Positions 37,401-50,559 of a DNA stretch of 64,000 bases are shown one piece after another (the first letter of the stretch is position 1; the number at the start of each line of letters is the position of its first letter). Both the position numbers and the translations under genes were made by a program. The notes beneath the pieces are model-generated. The model was not told the DNA's origin. It was given only the letters and a program-made list of their open reading frames with translations, and did no database searches. The DNA is from Glossina fuscipes (taxonomy: Eukaryota > Arthropoda > Insecta > Diptera > Glossinidae), in contig NW_023998422.1 in assembly GCF_014805625.2 (NCBI RefSeq), positions 4,337,675 through 4,401,674 on the forward strand, read 5' to 3'.

Positions 37401-38972
37401 ACAATATCACTGCGATTGTCTGCATAGACTCAAATTATATACAGCAATGCTTTATGAAATATATTGTTGAACGAAAGTATTGAATAAGCAATTATTTTAT
37501 ATAGCAAAATAAACAATTTTGTAAAAAACACACGAGAACATAGTTTTTTTTAGTTTTAACACCAACAAAGCCCAAAGCTGTTTCTTAACGCACAGGAAAA
37601 GTGATGAACAGCCCCTCTCTTTTGGTTGCGTCAATGTAGAAGAATCGGTGAGCTTTGATGTTCTGATCATGAGAATGCAATACGATATTCGAGGGACAGG
37701 ACATGTGTTCGAAGTGGCGAGAGACGCAGTAAAGAGTTTTTAAAGCGATGAAAAAAATACTTCATTGCAGACGATATTCGTACCATTGACACCGCCTATA
37801 ACGGATCAAAATTAGAGTATAATTCACATATATGAGCGGCCTTCTACCACATACAGCGAAAGGATCAGTTGCTCTGGGGGACCAAAATGCGCCCGGATCT
37901 CTTCACACATTTGAGCGTCGGTGTGATGTGGTCTGTGTTGTGCTTAAGCGCTGTTACATCTGGTGGTCTACGGAGATAAAAGAGTTATGTTCAGTAGTTA
38001 ATTCCTTCAACATAATCACAAGTCTTTCCCAGCGTTGTCACCCACTCGTCTTACAGTTACTTGTATGCCGCATAACAGACTACCACGGCTGGCCGTTTGT
38101 TATTCGTTCTGCTGCCTTTGGAATAACCTACCAGCAGTGGTATTTCCTGGCGTACCTTTTGTCTACATTTACAACTCGATAGTTTACAAACACTACTCCC
38201 TTTCTCCATCCCACTTTCCGTATAACCCCGTGCCAGCACGTAAAGGGGGCATCCCCTGAGTGCCTGATCATAGAAAAAAGATGCTTCCAGGTACCTCGGC
38301 GCCCGTATTGATAGATGAGTAAATAATTATCGACATTGGTCAGAGGGCATCCATTAACATTCCCATTTCCCTATTAGCGATAAATATCCCCACTCTTTTA
38401 AATACACGTTTCAGATCCGTAAGTGTTTAGAGAGTGATGGCTTCTTTGTGAAACACTACCAACACATTCCCTAATCATTTTAAAGGCAGAAGGAGGGAAA
38501 GAAAATGAAGAAGAAGAAGAAGCATATTGCAGGTAATGCTTAGAAAGCAACCTTTACCTACCGAAGTGCTATTCAATGCAAGTTCATAAAAACGATATCA
38601 ATACGAATAGAGAAGTCATAACACTCGTAATATTTATGATATTCATAATTTTTGCAATTATTTATTTGTAGGACTTTTTATATCGAGTTGAAAAGGAATG
38701 GAAAAGTGGCGCCTCTATAAACAAAAACTTATGTTTATACAAAACTATTTTACGATTCATAAGCAGGGGAGCAAATGTGGAAGAACTGGTGATGCTTTTG
38801 AGATATTTTCAAATGCAATTGCGATGGAGCGTAAAAATGTTTACCGTTGCACATAGACGAGTGAAATTTGAATTTTTGATTCTGAAAACAATTCGTTTAC
38901 TATAATTGAACTCACCTTTTCCAAATCAAATTCACGTACTTTATGTATATTGCCGCGTGGCTTTTTCGACAT
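31433..38972 (-). CDS. SBK1-like serine/threonine protein kinase
   Basis: Exons in transcript order: 38916-38972, 33618-33879, 33454-33553, 33206-33388, 32656-33142, 31433-32572; 2229 nt, 742 aa, all phases match. The start is MSKKPRGNIHKVREFDLEK. The kinase domain follows with glycine loop GEGWFG, ATP lysine in MVLKAVP, FTQEYAPLG hinge, catalytic HRDVKLDN, CDFGES, SPPE in place of APE, and DVWQFGIVLF. The residues needed for catalysis are intact. The FETAGFYVFTQEYAPLGD and TGCLPW signatures are those of the SH3-binding-domain kinase (SBK1) family; Drosophila meng-po is the likely relative. The last about 380 residues are a Ser/Asn/Gln-rich, presumably disordered tail. Intron 1 (33880-38915) is 5 kb and full of repeats. 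Confidence 0.93.
34434..35687 (+). mobile_element. Mariner transposon, 1254 bp, inactive
   Basis: Perfect terminal inverted repeats of about 31 bp (start TTAGTTTGGGGAAAAAG, mirrored at the end) with TA on both sides. It lies in intron 1 of the SBK-like kinase gene, opposite to its transcription. TIRs without a mismatch suggest a fairly recent insertion, although the gene inside is damaged. Confidence 0.95.
34619..35634 (+). pseudogene. Mariner transposase pseudogene
   Basis: The transposase begins at ATG 34619 (MEVNKEKIRHILQFFFDK). A one-base loss near 34673-34675 breaks the frame; the rest is open from there to the stop at 35634. HTH and linker are recognisable (FWFRRFRSG, KKLDVWVPHQLT). 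The first catalytic aspartate is in GDEKW (35074) and the second in FHQDNARPH (35329). The third, normally in PYSPDLAPSDYH, is missing: an in-frame deletion leaves PSH at about 35434. A second in-frame deletion removes residues near CEAPQTARK. The D,D34D triad is lost, so the copy is dead. Confidence 0.92.
35925..36025 (+). repeat. Dispersed fly repeat (family A), short piece
   Basis: CAGGAGGGAGT and AAGTCTATCCGTCCGTCTG in the kinase intron. Confidence 0.55.
36953..37375. repeat. 176-bp tandem repeat, about 2.4 copies
   Basis: The phrase GGATCTATAGTGTGTTTACA recurs with spacing of 176 bp (TGTGTTTACA at 36965 and 37141; TGTGCTTACG at 37317). The first two units are nearly identical and the third is cut off near 37375. 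Each holds a small perfect hairpin (TGTGTTTACACA) and overlapping GTAC palindromes. The block is GC-richer than the surrounding intron. Confidence 0.9.
37740..38265 (+). mobile_element. Non-LTR retrotransposon ORF2 C-terminal fragment
   Basis: Decayed coding sequence split over three frames. Recognisable pieces are SKLEYNSHI (37810 region), STEIKELCSVVNSFN, TSLSQRCHPLV and LWNNLPAVVFPG. They occur in the order found at the end of insect Jockey/CR1-like reverse transcriptase proteins. Many stops and frameshifts are present; it is a 5'-truncated, dead copy in intron 1 of the kinase gene. Confidence 0.65.
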
Positions 38973-39774
38973 TTTTGTTTAGATTGCTACCAACTGTTGC
39001 TGTATCAACTAATAAACATCGTTTATGCGATATTATTAATAAATTCTTAAAATTATGTATTTATTCTATTTAACGCAATTTTTATTTATTTATTAGTCTC
39101 TTTTTTAGTTCATCACCACACTTGTGTTTATTTTATTTTGCATAGACGCGCGCGTATCAATTTATGCATTCATACATACATATGTACATACATATTTATA
39201 TTCATATCTTTTTGTTTCAAATGAGAAAATTTGTTAAAGTTTTTTTTGTTTTATTATTTTTTTTTTTTTTTTTTTGCTTCTCTCGCCTGTATTTGCTATA
39301 AACACAAATAGTTCGGTTGTTGTTTTGTGATTATAATGTAATGCACATATAAAACACAAATGCAAACCTTTTTAAGAAAAATGAAAAAAAAAAAAAAAAT
39401 TCTTATTAATTGTAGTTTCGTGTTTATGTGTTTCGGGAAAATAAAAATTGAATTTTTTCTTTCTTTAAATGAACATTTTATACATGTTTAAATATGCATA
39501 TTAATGCTAATATTATTCGTTTATACATTTTATTAAGTAGTCGGCATTTTTTTCCCCCATTGTTAAGAATTTACGTTGCATGCATTCATTATGTGCTTCG
39601 CGATGACTTATAATTTTGATTTTGTTTTCCTGGAAAATTTGCGACATTTTATTTAATTACTTCTATCGTTTATTATCATCTCTCATTCATCAAGTAGTAA
39701 ATCCGTAGCAAATTTAAAAATTAAAATCTTACACAGAATCAGAGAATGCGATCAATTAATAAGAGATAAAGTGA

Positions 39775-40135
39775 AACAAGTAAAAAGACTACACTGGACC
39801 ATGGTACCGAACTTTAAATACTCCACACCATTCCATGCAATGACTTTTCAAAATAAGCTTTTATGTGAGCAGTGGTCGGAAAGTGATGCGATTCAAACTG
39901 TTTTCAATAACGTTCTTGGGGCAAGACATGTCGTTCTCCCAAGCTACTTCAAAATATATCAAATCGTACGAGCTCTATGTTGAGCACAGGAAAATAAGAC
40001 CGATAGATAAGCTTGGATGAAAAAGTGATTCTGGGATAATGAGAGGTAGATCTAGCTCAGGTCCTTCTGGTTATTGCATACGTTCGCACAAACCTAATGT
40101 ATCCTGATACCACGAGTAATGTAGGGTGCAATGAT
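39775..40135 (-). repeat. Dispersed fly repeat (family A)
   Basis: Runs from CCATGGTACCGAACTTTAAA through TTTTCAAAATAAGC to CAGGTCCTTCTGGTTATTGC and ACCACGAGTAATGTAGGGTG. Confidence 0.75.
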
Positions 40136-40409
40136 GTATTTATAATTAAATTTGGTAATGATCAAAGATATAAAAAAAGAAAAAATTCCAAGAAAAAAAT
40201 GTCAATGTCAGTTTTTTAAATAAAGTATTTGCAAAATTCCACATAAATGCTTTCCGTTCTTTTCAATAAAATTTCTTTGTTTCACACTCCACTTAACATT
40301 TGCAAAACGTTTACATCTTCGAATAATTTGTTGTACTTGAAAAGCCTAGAAGCATAAATCTGTTGCAGTATATTAAAATTTAACATTAAACAAGTAAAAA
40401 ACAGTGGGG

Positions 40410-40765
40410 CGCGAGCGTAGTACTGTTTATTCATTGAACGACTTTTCAAAATAAAGCGTTATATGGTAGGTGCTTGAAAAACTCATTCGATCGGAACAAT
40501 TTTTGGTAGCGTTCGTCCTTGGGCCAAAACACGTTGGTGTATCAGATTTCATTAAAATATCTCAAAAATTGCGGGCTGTAACACGAAGATAAGCAACAAA
40601 GACGGACAGACAAATAAATAAGTTCGGATCGATTCGGAAAGTGACTTAAAATCGATTATTATAGTAAAAGGTGGAACTATTCAAATCCTTATACGTATTT
40701 CATACATCCGCACAAACTAAAATGCATAGATGATACAAGTACCACGTGTGGTGTAGGGTATAAAA
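40410..40765 (-). repeat. Dispersed fly repeat (family A), nearly full length
   Basis: ACTTTTCAAAATAAAGCG, CGTTCGTCCTTGGGCCAAAA, AAGACGGACAGACAAATAA and ACCACGTGTGGTGTAGGGTA. Confidence 0.85.
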
Positions 40766-41104
40766 AATTCGAAGATGTCACATGCGCTCTTGGTTTAGAA
40801 TTTCCCGTAAATCTTCTGCAAAATTGACGTAAGCTTACAATAAGCTTACAATAAGGAAACCAGCGTGATTTTTATATCCTTACATTATGTGACAGGTATC
40901 TGGAATTCGTCTTAAAGACGTGTATAGCATTTTTACGTTTTTGTATTTAGAAATGCTTTGTTGTCTGCTTCAGAAGACAATGCTACTGACCGTGTCTAAT
41001 AAACAATAAAAAAAAAAATAAGTAGAAATATTATGGCTGGGCATGGCCAACACTAGATACCGTACACACTTAGACCAACATAGTTCTTCATTTGTATTCA
41101 TATT

Positions 41105-41295
41105 TCCATTTACAGGCTTGCTTTACATAGGAGCCCTCATATGAAAGGGTGCTTTGTCCTCTCATTCAGGTAACCTACACTACTTAACTTACCACATTTC
41201 TTCAGTTATGTTCGTGATAGAATATCAAAAATTTTATATTGCTTCCATTTGAAGGCTTACTTTTCATAGGAGTCCTTGTATGGCAGGGAGCCCTA
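41105..41295. repeat. Direct duplication about 140 bp apart
   Basis: TTTCCATTTACAGGCTTGCT (41105) and CTTCCATTTGAAGGCTTACT (41245) are each followed by similar CATAGGAG and ATG-GGG stretches. Confidence 0.5.
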
Positions 41296-41954
41296 AACTC
41301 GAATTAATTTATGGTTTCCTAAAAATAAACTTATATACTACAAAATTTGCCATATAGAAGTTTATCTTGCGTACAACCAGTTGCATGGGAGGACTTCCAA
41401 AAAATTCTAGAAACTTTGGTGGAGGGAATGTTTTTTAAATAACGACTGCTTTGGCTTGAAAGTTACAACAATTTACAATACTGACAAAAAATCACCAAAA
41501 TAATTAAAGAGCTTACAGGAAAAATGAGTCCAATCGGACAAATGATAGTCTTCTAACTAAGAAGAACAGAAGAGCTTATCATTGCTGACATGGTGGCTAC
41601 CCAAGATTCATGAATATCATATCCATAAAAGTTTCTTTTGTGTTTAAGTATTTTCTTAAAGATTTTTCTAAATATTGCTTCAAATAATTTAAGATGTCTT
41701 GCAAAACAAGCATGCGTACAGCTTTCAATTATCTACTCTTGTGCGATCCTCAATAATTTCCCCTTGCTGTAATCCTCAAGTGTGAATAGAAGTGTGAAAT
41801 TTATTGTCTAACTTGCTTTATCAGAGTATACAATATATTTAGTCTATGAAATCTCTGGATGGTGCCAATATGAGGTCGGTCGTGCAAGAAATATACAAAT
41901 TCAGAAGATCAAAATTTAAATATTCGTGCATACAAGTGAATTAACCCACAATTT

Positions 41955-42655
41955 CATATATTTATACATTTACAAATTCACATATGAATATATTCGCGTA
42001 TTCATACGATATGATATGCCCCTATAATCATTTGTTCATGTATACATACATTCAAAATCATATATTCATATATTTATCTATTCGTATAATTAGATAATCA
42101 TATCTTAATGTATTTAAATATTCATATAATTATGTATATATATACGCCTTTACGATCTTATATTCATACATTCATATCACCCTGTATTCATTCATTCATA
42201 TAATCCTCTGTATATATATTCATAAACCCATATTCATATACTCATATATGTGGGTAGATGTATTCTTCTATTCACATATTTGTATATTAATATATTCATA
42301 TGTTGCTATATTCATATAATATTATATTCATAAGTTCATAGATTCACATATTCATATATACATATATTAGCATTCATGCATACTTATATTCATATATGCA
42401 TATATTAATACATTCATATGTTCATACATTATACATATATTCATATGTTCATACATTATATATATATTCATATATACATATATTCATAAACATATGTTTA
42501 TATAAACATATATTCACAATACGATCATATATTGATATGATCATATATTCAAATGTATTTATGTATTTTTCATTTATACATATGTTTATATATTCATATA
42601 TTTATATATTTGTTTATCCATACGTGCAAATTTTCATATATTCTTCTGTATAAAT
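41955..42655. repeat. TTCATA-rich low-complexity array, about 700 bp
   Basis: Imperfect hexamers of the type TTCATA / ATATTCATA repeat throughout, with a longer duplicated unit near 42415-42475 (TTCATATGTTCATACATTAT twice). The ORF across it (Tyr/Ile/His-rich) is a by-product of the repeat. Confidence 0.9.
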
Positions 42656-43290
42656 ATTGGTGTTTCGGGGCTTACTAACACTATCGAACTCCTAATCATC
42701 GATGATGAGCTGTTGAATGCTTAAACAAATGGTTACTTTGAAAACATAACAAATAGATGTATAGTTGTTTGTGTTTTGTAAGTAAACATTTCTTTTAATG
42801 CTTTTTGAATGAATGAATCGAAAAGAATACAATTAATTTATGTCATTGTCGGCATCGCACGCGAATAGAGATCTAAAAGAGAGAAAAACTCAGACCCTAA
42901 AACAACAACAATGTATTTTACAAAAGCATGGCGCAGCCCAAGCATTTCTTTTTTCGCTTTTTTTTTTTGTTTTTTTTTTGTTCTTATTTTCATCATAACA
43001 CAGAAATTTCTTATTTTCAAAACACACACCAACACCAACTTATATAAAATGTGAAATATAAAAAATTATTAACGCTTTTAAAAATATATTAAAGCATATG
43101 CAAGAGTATTTTTGCATATGTGTACGCTTCGATGCTCCGTGCATTGATTTAATATTTGTTTTTTTTTTTTCCACACAATTTTCATTTACTTTTACTTTTT
43201 ATCGCATTCGAATTGAATTCATTTTTGATAAATTAAGTTAATTGAAATAAAATAAATTAATAAATAAATTAATAAAAAATTATGAATAAT

Positions 43291-43321
43291 AGAAGAAGGA
43301 GAAGAAGAAGAAGAAGAAGAA
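43291..43321. repeat. (GAA)n microsatellite
   Basis: AGAAGAAGG followed by a GAA run. Confidence 0.9.
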
Positions 43322-46300
43322 ATATAAGCAAATAGAAAATCACAAATATTATCTCGACGGCTATTTTTAAAATGCAATTTCAGGCAAAGTTATGCTTCTC
43401 GCATTCACACACACTTAGAACATCAGAAAATTCTTTCAAAATTTTCTATTCGAAACCATACCGTGAGATAACAAAGCGGAGACTGGGCGAGCAATCACAC
43501 AAAATTCAAGCACTTTCCTAAGATCTTTGCACTTATTCAGCTACAGGAGGATCTCTGCCGAGGCTGGCGTACTTCAGAGAAGAGAGATATGTTTACATTA
43601 CGTTTGTTCTCACTGACAACTAATATGATATATATGCGGTACGTTACTCAATAATATTGATAGATTCTCTTTTTTTTGCAGGTAAACAATCATAAAAGTT
43701 GAAGAATGAATGGATATTAAAAGTTTTCAAATGATTCGCGATAACGAAACGAATAATTTCTCCAAACACACTGGCCATTTATGATCAGTCAACTTTTACG
43801 GTTCATCAAAGGTTATCCCCACTGCAGTCAAAAGCAATTCTTTGAATACCTATCACAACAAATTCACAAATACACACACACACACATACACAGATAACAT
43901 TATAATTTGCTAAAGAATGCTGCAACCTTTTGAAAATAGCTTTCAATTATATGCAACAGAGAAAAGGAATTTGTTGATAATTTTTGAATCCAACAAGTTT
44001 TTGCTGGCAGTTACTAATAATGTAATTTCGATAGTTTTTCACAAAATTTCACCAGAAGGAAAAAATCATTGAATTAACCGAACGAAGACAATGGCAGCGA
44101 CACTCTGAAAGAGTTTTGAAAATTTCGCTTCTGAATTCAAGTCTCTTTAAGTCCTCAATACAATTTTAGCAAGTATACCCATCTCTTTTTTTAACCAATT
44201 TTGAAATAACACAGTTCACCAATTCTTTTTTCCACCAATTTCTTGTTCAAGCACGAATCCTAAAAAATTTGTTTTTTTAATTCAATACAATGCGTTATTA
44301 GCAAGGGAACTTTTCGAGCTACTCTACCTGGTAGATTGGCATCTAATAAACGTCGACAAACAATTCGAGAGGACATAACATTCGCAATTTCATTGGAAAT
44401 TGCTGCTGACGACGTGACGGGACCTCCTATCGCGATTATCGGAAGTAGGAGAAGTCTCTTAGGTGCTCAGAATCTCCCCTCACTTTTCTTAAGGCTTTAA
44501 AGCAGTTGTGAAACGGCTATGCGGACCGAGCGATACGGCAATACATTTGTATCTCTATTCCTGATTTCAAAGCTGATGATCTAGCCATCCTTCTTTGTGG
44601 CTACAATGACGAGTTCGCTCTATCTAATATTAGTATAAACATTAATTCATGTTGTATTTCATTTTCAAGAAATACGATTTACCTTTTCAATCCATCTTGT
44701 CAGCAAAATTTTGCAAAACCCTTCATTTTTCACAACTTTAAACAGGACGCGTTTATTTCGCTGCTGAGCTGAAATATCTACTAAAGCGACTTCAAGTTTT
44801 TAGTACAAGAAATGGGTCACGTGAACATTCGAACCACATGTAGCGACGTTGTTTGAAATTTGCGGCATAGAGATGAAAAATAGACGTAGCAGCTATTTTC
44901 TGTCCACATGCGAATATCGACTTTGTTAGTGACGGTTAGTCTGGGTCTCGGGAAATGCGTAAATCTTACGATCACTTCTTTCTCATTGTACATGAGTACA
45001 ACATTTCGTTGCTTAGTATTTTCTTTGTGTGAGAGTCTGGTTAAGTTCGTAGGATGCAACAGATAATTTCAATAAACTCCCAAAAGTTGGTGCTCACTTG
45101 TTGATAGTTCCTGCCCGTAATAAGAATGCACCTTTCTTAGTAAGCAGCGACGAATGGTTGGAAAATTGAGTTTTATATCTAATTTCACCTTAAATTTTTG
45201 TATGCTGATTGATTGAATTTTCACTGTATTTTAATTTAATTTTTTTGTAATATTTTTTTTGCACGATATTACTTTTTTTGCACGGTTTGTTTTGGAAAAA
45301 TATTCAGTTTTTTCATCTGGTACGATTTTATGAAGTTGTGGTCATTTGTACAATATGTCGCATTTATTTTTTACACGTTTTTTTTTTACACTGTCTTTTA
45401 TGAAACCTCTCTACCGTATCAGAAAAGAGTTGAGTGTATTATGTCAATTGTAAAATACGGCCATGCGAATTCTTTTTCCTATTAAAATATTGACAACTTC
45501 TGAAAATTTCTTCTTTAAATGAAATGGGGAAGATCGAGAATCTTTCATCTGCCATCTGTCACACTCTACATACCGCAGAGTCAATTGTACATGATTCAGA
45601 ATTATTTGATTTAAGTGAACGTTCCGAGCTCAGCAATTTTTTAAGGAAAATGGGGAATAACTTTAATCAATATTCAACGTGGGTAGTGATCTCAAGATCT
45701 GGCGGTTCTTTAAAAAAAATTCATGTCAACACCATTTCCAAAACTTTCTGCTTTGGCCTTGAACAGATCCAAATCAAATATTAAATGTTCCAAGGTTGTT
45801 GTTGTATTTATTCCGCGCACCATTTCTAGGTATAATCTTGAATGAATCTTGAATCATATTGCCGAAGGAGGAAACCTGGAAACATAATGTAAGGGACTAG
45901 GTTTATTTGAGACGCTATAGTCGAAAATGAAATATCTGAAAGGTGATGTTGCATAATTTGAAAGCAATCGAGGAGTTTTATAATCTAGTTCATGCATATA
46001 TAATGAATGCATAGACTTTAATTTAGAATTAAATTCTTCAGTGAGATCCAAAAACTGACAGTCAATTTATTTTAGAATTAGTTAAAGAGATCCGAAATCT
46101 GAGTAGATATATTTTGTAAGTGTAGTCATAGTATAATATATACAAATATACATGTATCAAGTGTATTCTATCTAAGGGGGATTACCTTGAATGGGGCAAA
46201 GTAGATATTAATGGATAAATAGATATTTCTGGAACAACAAGACCTCGTACAATGAATGCCATATGCATTCACGATGATACTGGTCGGCTTTTTCGAAAAA

Positions 46301-46696
46301 TTATTACTAACATATTAAAGTTGCACAATATTAAATGAAAAATAATTGACTTGAGCATTTAGGTCCGTTATAGTGGTAAAAAGTCGTCCTTCTTAACCGT
46401 CATAGTAGGGTTAAGGGTTGTTTTTCAAAATTTAATTGAACATCTACATAAAGCTCACTTTTACAGTAAAGCTTATGAATATTTTCTATAAAAGCTTTAA
46501 ATGTTAAAGTTTCGTACGTTACATTACATGTTAACTTAACATAGCATCCATCTAAAGAATTATTAACAGAAGAAAAACCGGATATGTATGCTTATAATTA
46601 AGTACTTAAAAAAGATCAAAGCGAGCTTGCGATGTCAACGAATTCTTTGAACAACACACATATCAATTATATGCGCCTGTACTAACTAGCAAATGG

Positions 46697-46735
46697 TATA
46701 AAAGGCCTTGATTTTCTCAAACATCAAGCATTCGT
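46697..46735 (+). promoter_or_regulatory. Candidate TATA core promoter without a visible gene
   Basis: TATAAAAGG is followed about 28 nt later by an initiator-like TCAAGC, the spacing of a strong fly promoter. The downstream 250 bp has no sensible ATG. A hydrophobic signal-peptide-like stretch (AFIALIVFGYFFSVN) follows an AG at about 46933, but it is not joined to a start. It may be an RNA gene, a lost secreted-peptide gene, or chance. Confidence 0.3.
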
Positions 46736-47041
46736 TTCCACGTTAACTTACTTTTCAAAACTTGTTCGTCTCTAGTTCTTAAACAAAACTAAACACTTAA
46801 CTAAGGAAAAAAAAGTGTGGTGTTAAAATTAAAAAAGAAATAAAATAAATAAATAAAAAATAAACCAATTTTTGTTTTTGAATAATATAAAAATTATATT
46901 TTCTTTTTCTATGTTTTTCTTTTCTTAAAATAGCTTTCATTGCATTAATTGTTTTCGGTTATTTTTTTAGTGTTAACAATAAGTTTAAGTTATTAAAGTT
47001 TAAATTTAAAGAGGTTACATAATTGTGTTTGTGTTTGTACG

Positions 47042-47047
<6 letters not shown>

Positions 47048-47097
<50 letters not shown>

Positions 47098-47103
47098 CAT
47101 ATG
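47048..47103. repeat. (TA)n tract
   Basis: About 56 bp of nearly pure TA with two CA interruptions; self-complementary, so it could extrude as a cruciform. Confidence 0.95.
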
Positions 47104-47279
47104 TATATAAGCGGAGCTAGTGGACATTGTTCGAGAATGATTTGGGCATAGTGTTGTGTATATAATTTTTATTGGAAAAAGGTATTTCAAGGTAATAACA
47201 AAAAAAGCCAAGAATCGACCAAAACGGAAAGAAAGAAAAAAGAATATTTACATAAATAAAGCAATAAATAATTAAAAAC

Positions 47280-47730
47280 ACTATAGTGGGTCACGTCCCA
47301 CCATTAAATACTCTACATCATCTTACAATTATTCATATAAATCACTTTTCGAAATAAGCTGTTATATGAGAAGTCGTCGTAAAAGTGGTCCGATCTGAAC
47401 TGCTTTCAATAGCGCTCGTCTTTAAGTCAAAACACATCGGTATATAAAATGTTATCAAAATATTTAAAAAATGACGACCTATAGATTGAATCCAAGCAAC
47501 TATGTCAGTCTTACTTACAAGCTTAAAAAGAGATTCGGAAACTGATTCAGAAACGATTCTGAATTGATTGATACAATAAATAAAAGTACGAAATTTCATC
47601 AAAATACAAGATGGACAGACGGACAGACTCTGAGTCGATCGGTATAATGAAATGTAGGTCTGTCTCTGTGTGATGCTCACACTCGCTCAAAAGATGGTGC
47701 ACTGTTGTATCATCACAATTGGCGTAGGGT
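47280..47730 (-). repeat. Dispersed fly repeat (family A), nearly full length
   Basis: CACGTCCCACCATTAAATAC, CGAAATAAGCTGTTATATG, GGACAGACGGACAGAC and AATTGGCGTAGGGTA. Confidence 0.85.
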
Positions 47731-49059
47731 AAAAAATAAGAAGAAACTGAATAGATTTTCATGCAAAAACATATAACATTGACTATTTATGGTCCAAAGT
47801 TGTATCATAACTCTTTCTACGGCATATTAAGGCAAACTTTCGAGACATCATCATTCAGTTTAAGCAAATATATAAAACTTGGAACTGTTGTGTTTTTAAT
47901 TGTGGACATTTCTTGCAATCTTTTGAAGGTCCATCATAATTATATGAAACAAATTTTACATGGGAATCTTTTGTAAATGAAAATTTTTTTAATTTTCATT
48001 TTTAAAATTATTCATTCCTTTAACTTATTAACTGCCTTTTAATATTTGATTTCAAGCGGAAAGGAGACAAAGCCAAGTCTGCTACCTCAACTTTCGCGAG
48101 AATTTCACACAACTGACAGAGTGGTCAGAGTTTGACAATATATCTATAATCAATTTAGAATCTGATGCTGATGAAGAGTTTAAAAATGTTTCTGATACAA
48201 AAGAAACAAAAAACCTATTGTAGCACACGTTCTGCTTCTCTTTGTGGCACTCCATGCAATTTTATATTTATACAAAAGTCAAAAAAAAAAAACGAAAATT
48301 GTGTTTAAATATTTAATTGACACAGTTATTTGGCTGGAATACTTATCCTGCTCTAAAGTTTTAAGTAACACAATCGCTCAATGATATCCGTTGCAAATTC
48401 TTTTAATACCTTATGTGGCTTCCTTTTTTTTACGTAACTAGCTTCGACGAGAGACGAGATAAAAAAGGAAAATATCATAATTCTGTGTGAGCTCCAAGTG
48501 CCATGAATCATGCTATGCATTAGGTGCAAATAATTCGAGCCATTCAAAATAGTTATAAAAAATCGAGAAATATTATCTCACTTTAACCCGAATTTAAATT
48601 TGCATTTTGTATTTTGACTGAGCGCGGATGAAAATTCTTCTTACGAAACTGATAGATTTTCACATACTATTTATTTCAAGTTATGTCGAAGCCAGGTGTG
48701 ACAATTAAGAAAGGTATATTCGGAAGGAACCCGAACCTCGCATACCTACAGCTATGCTTTTAGGCAGATAATACATCTTCATTTGAGGATTCTAGAAAAT
48801 AGTTTTAAACGTTTCGTCTTATTAAGCGTCAAAAAAGTGAAAGAAATTAAATTTAATCACTCATAACTTTATGTGGACACGCCCGATTGGTTCCATTTTT
48901 GGATCTACAGAGTAAAGTCTCTCGTTAAGGAAATGTGGACAGTGTCAGGCTTCTAGCTTTGATAACTTCCAAATAAAAGCCAAAAATCTAACATTTTTTG
49001 TTAAAAAAAGTAAATTGCGTTCAGGTTACGCTTCATTGCGCGCTTTTGCTCAGACCAAT

Positions 49060-49290
49060 TTGGCCCATTTTCAATAACAAACTCAGAAACTTCTGCCAAA
49101 GTTGGAGTCGACAGGAGAGTGCCAAAAGCAGACAAACGGACGGACATGGCTAAATCAATTCAGAATTTCACGCTGATCAAGAATATATATACTTTATAGC
49201 GCTTCTGAAGCTTCCTTCCTTTTGGGGGTTACGTATACTTTGGAAAAGGACAAAGTGGATATACCACCATCTTATAGTGGTGGGTATAAA
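49060..49290 (-). repeat. Dispersed repeat, variant with terminal hairpin
   Basis: Contains AAACGGACGGACATGGC and CTTCCTTTTGGGGGTTACGT. It ends in an inverted repeat (TATACCACC ... GGTGGGTATA). Related in style to family A, but with a different middle. Confidence 0.6.
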
Positions 49291-50559
49291 AACATCCGTC
49301 AAAGTGTATAATTTTCCGTAAACTATATAATTTTTCAATCAATAAAAGCTTTTAAATTGAATCGATTCTTTTAACCGCCTATGATGTTTTGAAGGTTGTT
49401 TATTCTATTCAGTTAAAGGTACCCAGAGGATAATTAAAAAAACTATTTTACTTTAATGGGTGTAATTTTATGTGACATCCATGGCTAGTGCCAAATCTAT
49501 GTATGCTGCTGTTTCTTTACATGACTCGATGTCAAAATCATTTTCAATTCATTTGTGATCTCGTTTGCATTGAAAATTCGCAGGGAATGCAACTTCTTTC
49601 GTGCTTAAAATATTCCATGATATTCTAAGATCTCTCGCATACGTGATCATTTTGTTAAATTCTTTACAAAAAAAAACATAGATTAATAATTGGGTATCGG
49701 CATAAGAGAGTACAAGGTTTCTTGCATATTTTTATAAACAAAATGATTGAAATATAATCTTTTTTTTACCTCCATTAATTTCTTATAAGGATCGCAAGTT
49801 TTCAGCTAGAAATATAACTAAGAGTCTCATAAGTATCATGGGATATTTTTGAAGGATTGAGTAAAAAAAAAGCAAACTCGCATCGATTTGAAATGTATTT
49901 TTCTTGGAAAAAATCTCTCAAAAATTGTCTGCATATGGAACGAGAACTTTAATGTGTCGAAAGAATCCCAGGACTTTTTTTGAAGTAGCAGGTAGCTTGT
50001 TAAGTCATCGAATGAAATTTAACGGGACGTCAATCTCGAGTAATATAGTTTCAAGTCTCAACTGTGAAAAAATGTTTGTTTCACTCGTAAATTGCTCTAT
50101 ATGTAGCATGCGATTGTATTTAAAATTTCTTTTATCAATGATTGTATAAATCAAGCTAAGTAGTTAATGTCACTGTTCATACCACAACAGCCGAACCTAA
50201 GCTAACTCGTACATTTACAATGCCTATAATACTTATAATACGATTCTCTACGCGTATCTTCGAAAAATCCAATTCTTGAGGCATTTAAAATTTTATATAT
50301 CACTCTTGAGATATTTCTTAAGAGATCACTTAAACTGATAAAAATAACCAAGAAAAAAATCACAAGGCAATCCCTGACAGGTATATCTCTTTTGTGCTGC
50401 AGAGACGTTCTCGGCAGAAACAATTTGATTTCCTTAAACCTTACTACAGTCGTTGACTCCTTTCTTTTATTTTACAAATTTTAGTTGATGTGCGAGGTGT
50501 GTTCTCGGATAATATTTATTTATTGATCAATACATATATTGTTCCTTCTGCAGACAGTA

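Noticed and set aside
42396..42653. 85-codon Tyr/Ile/His ORF
   Set aside because: Made entirely of the TTCATA array.
49904..50149. 81-codon plus-strand ORF
   Set aside because: AT-rich chance frame starting at a non-ATG codon; no recognisable domain.
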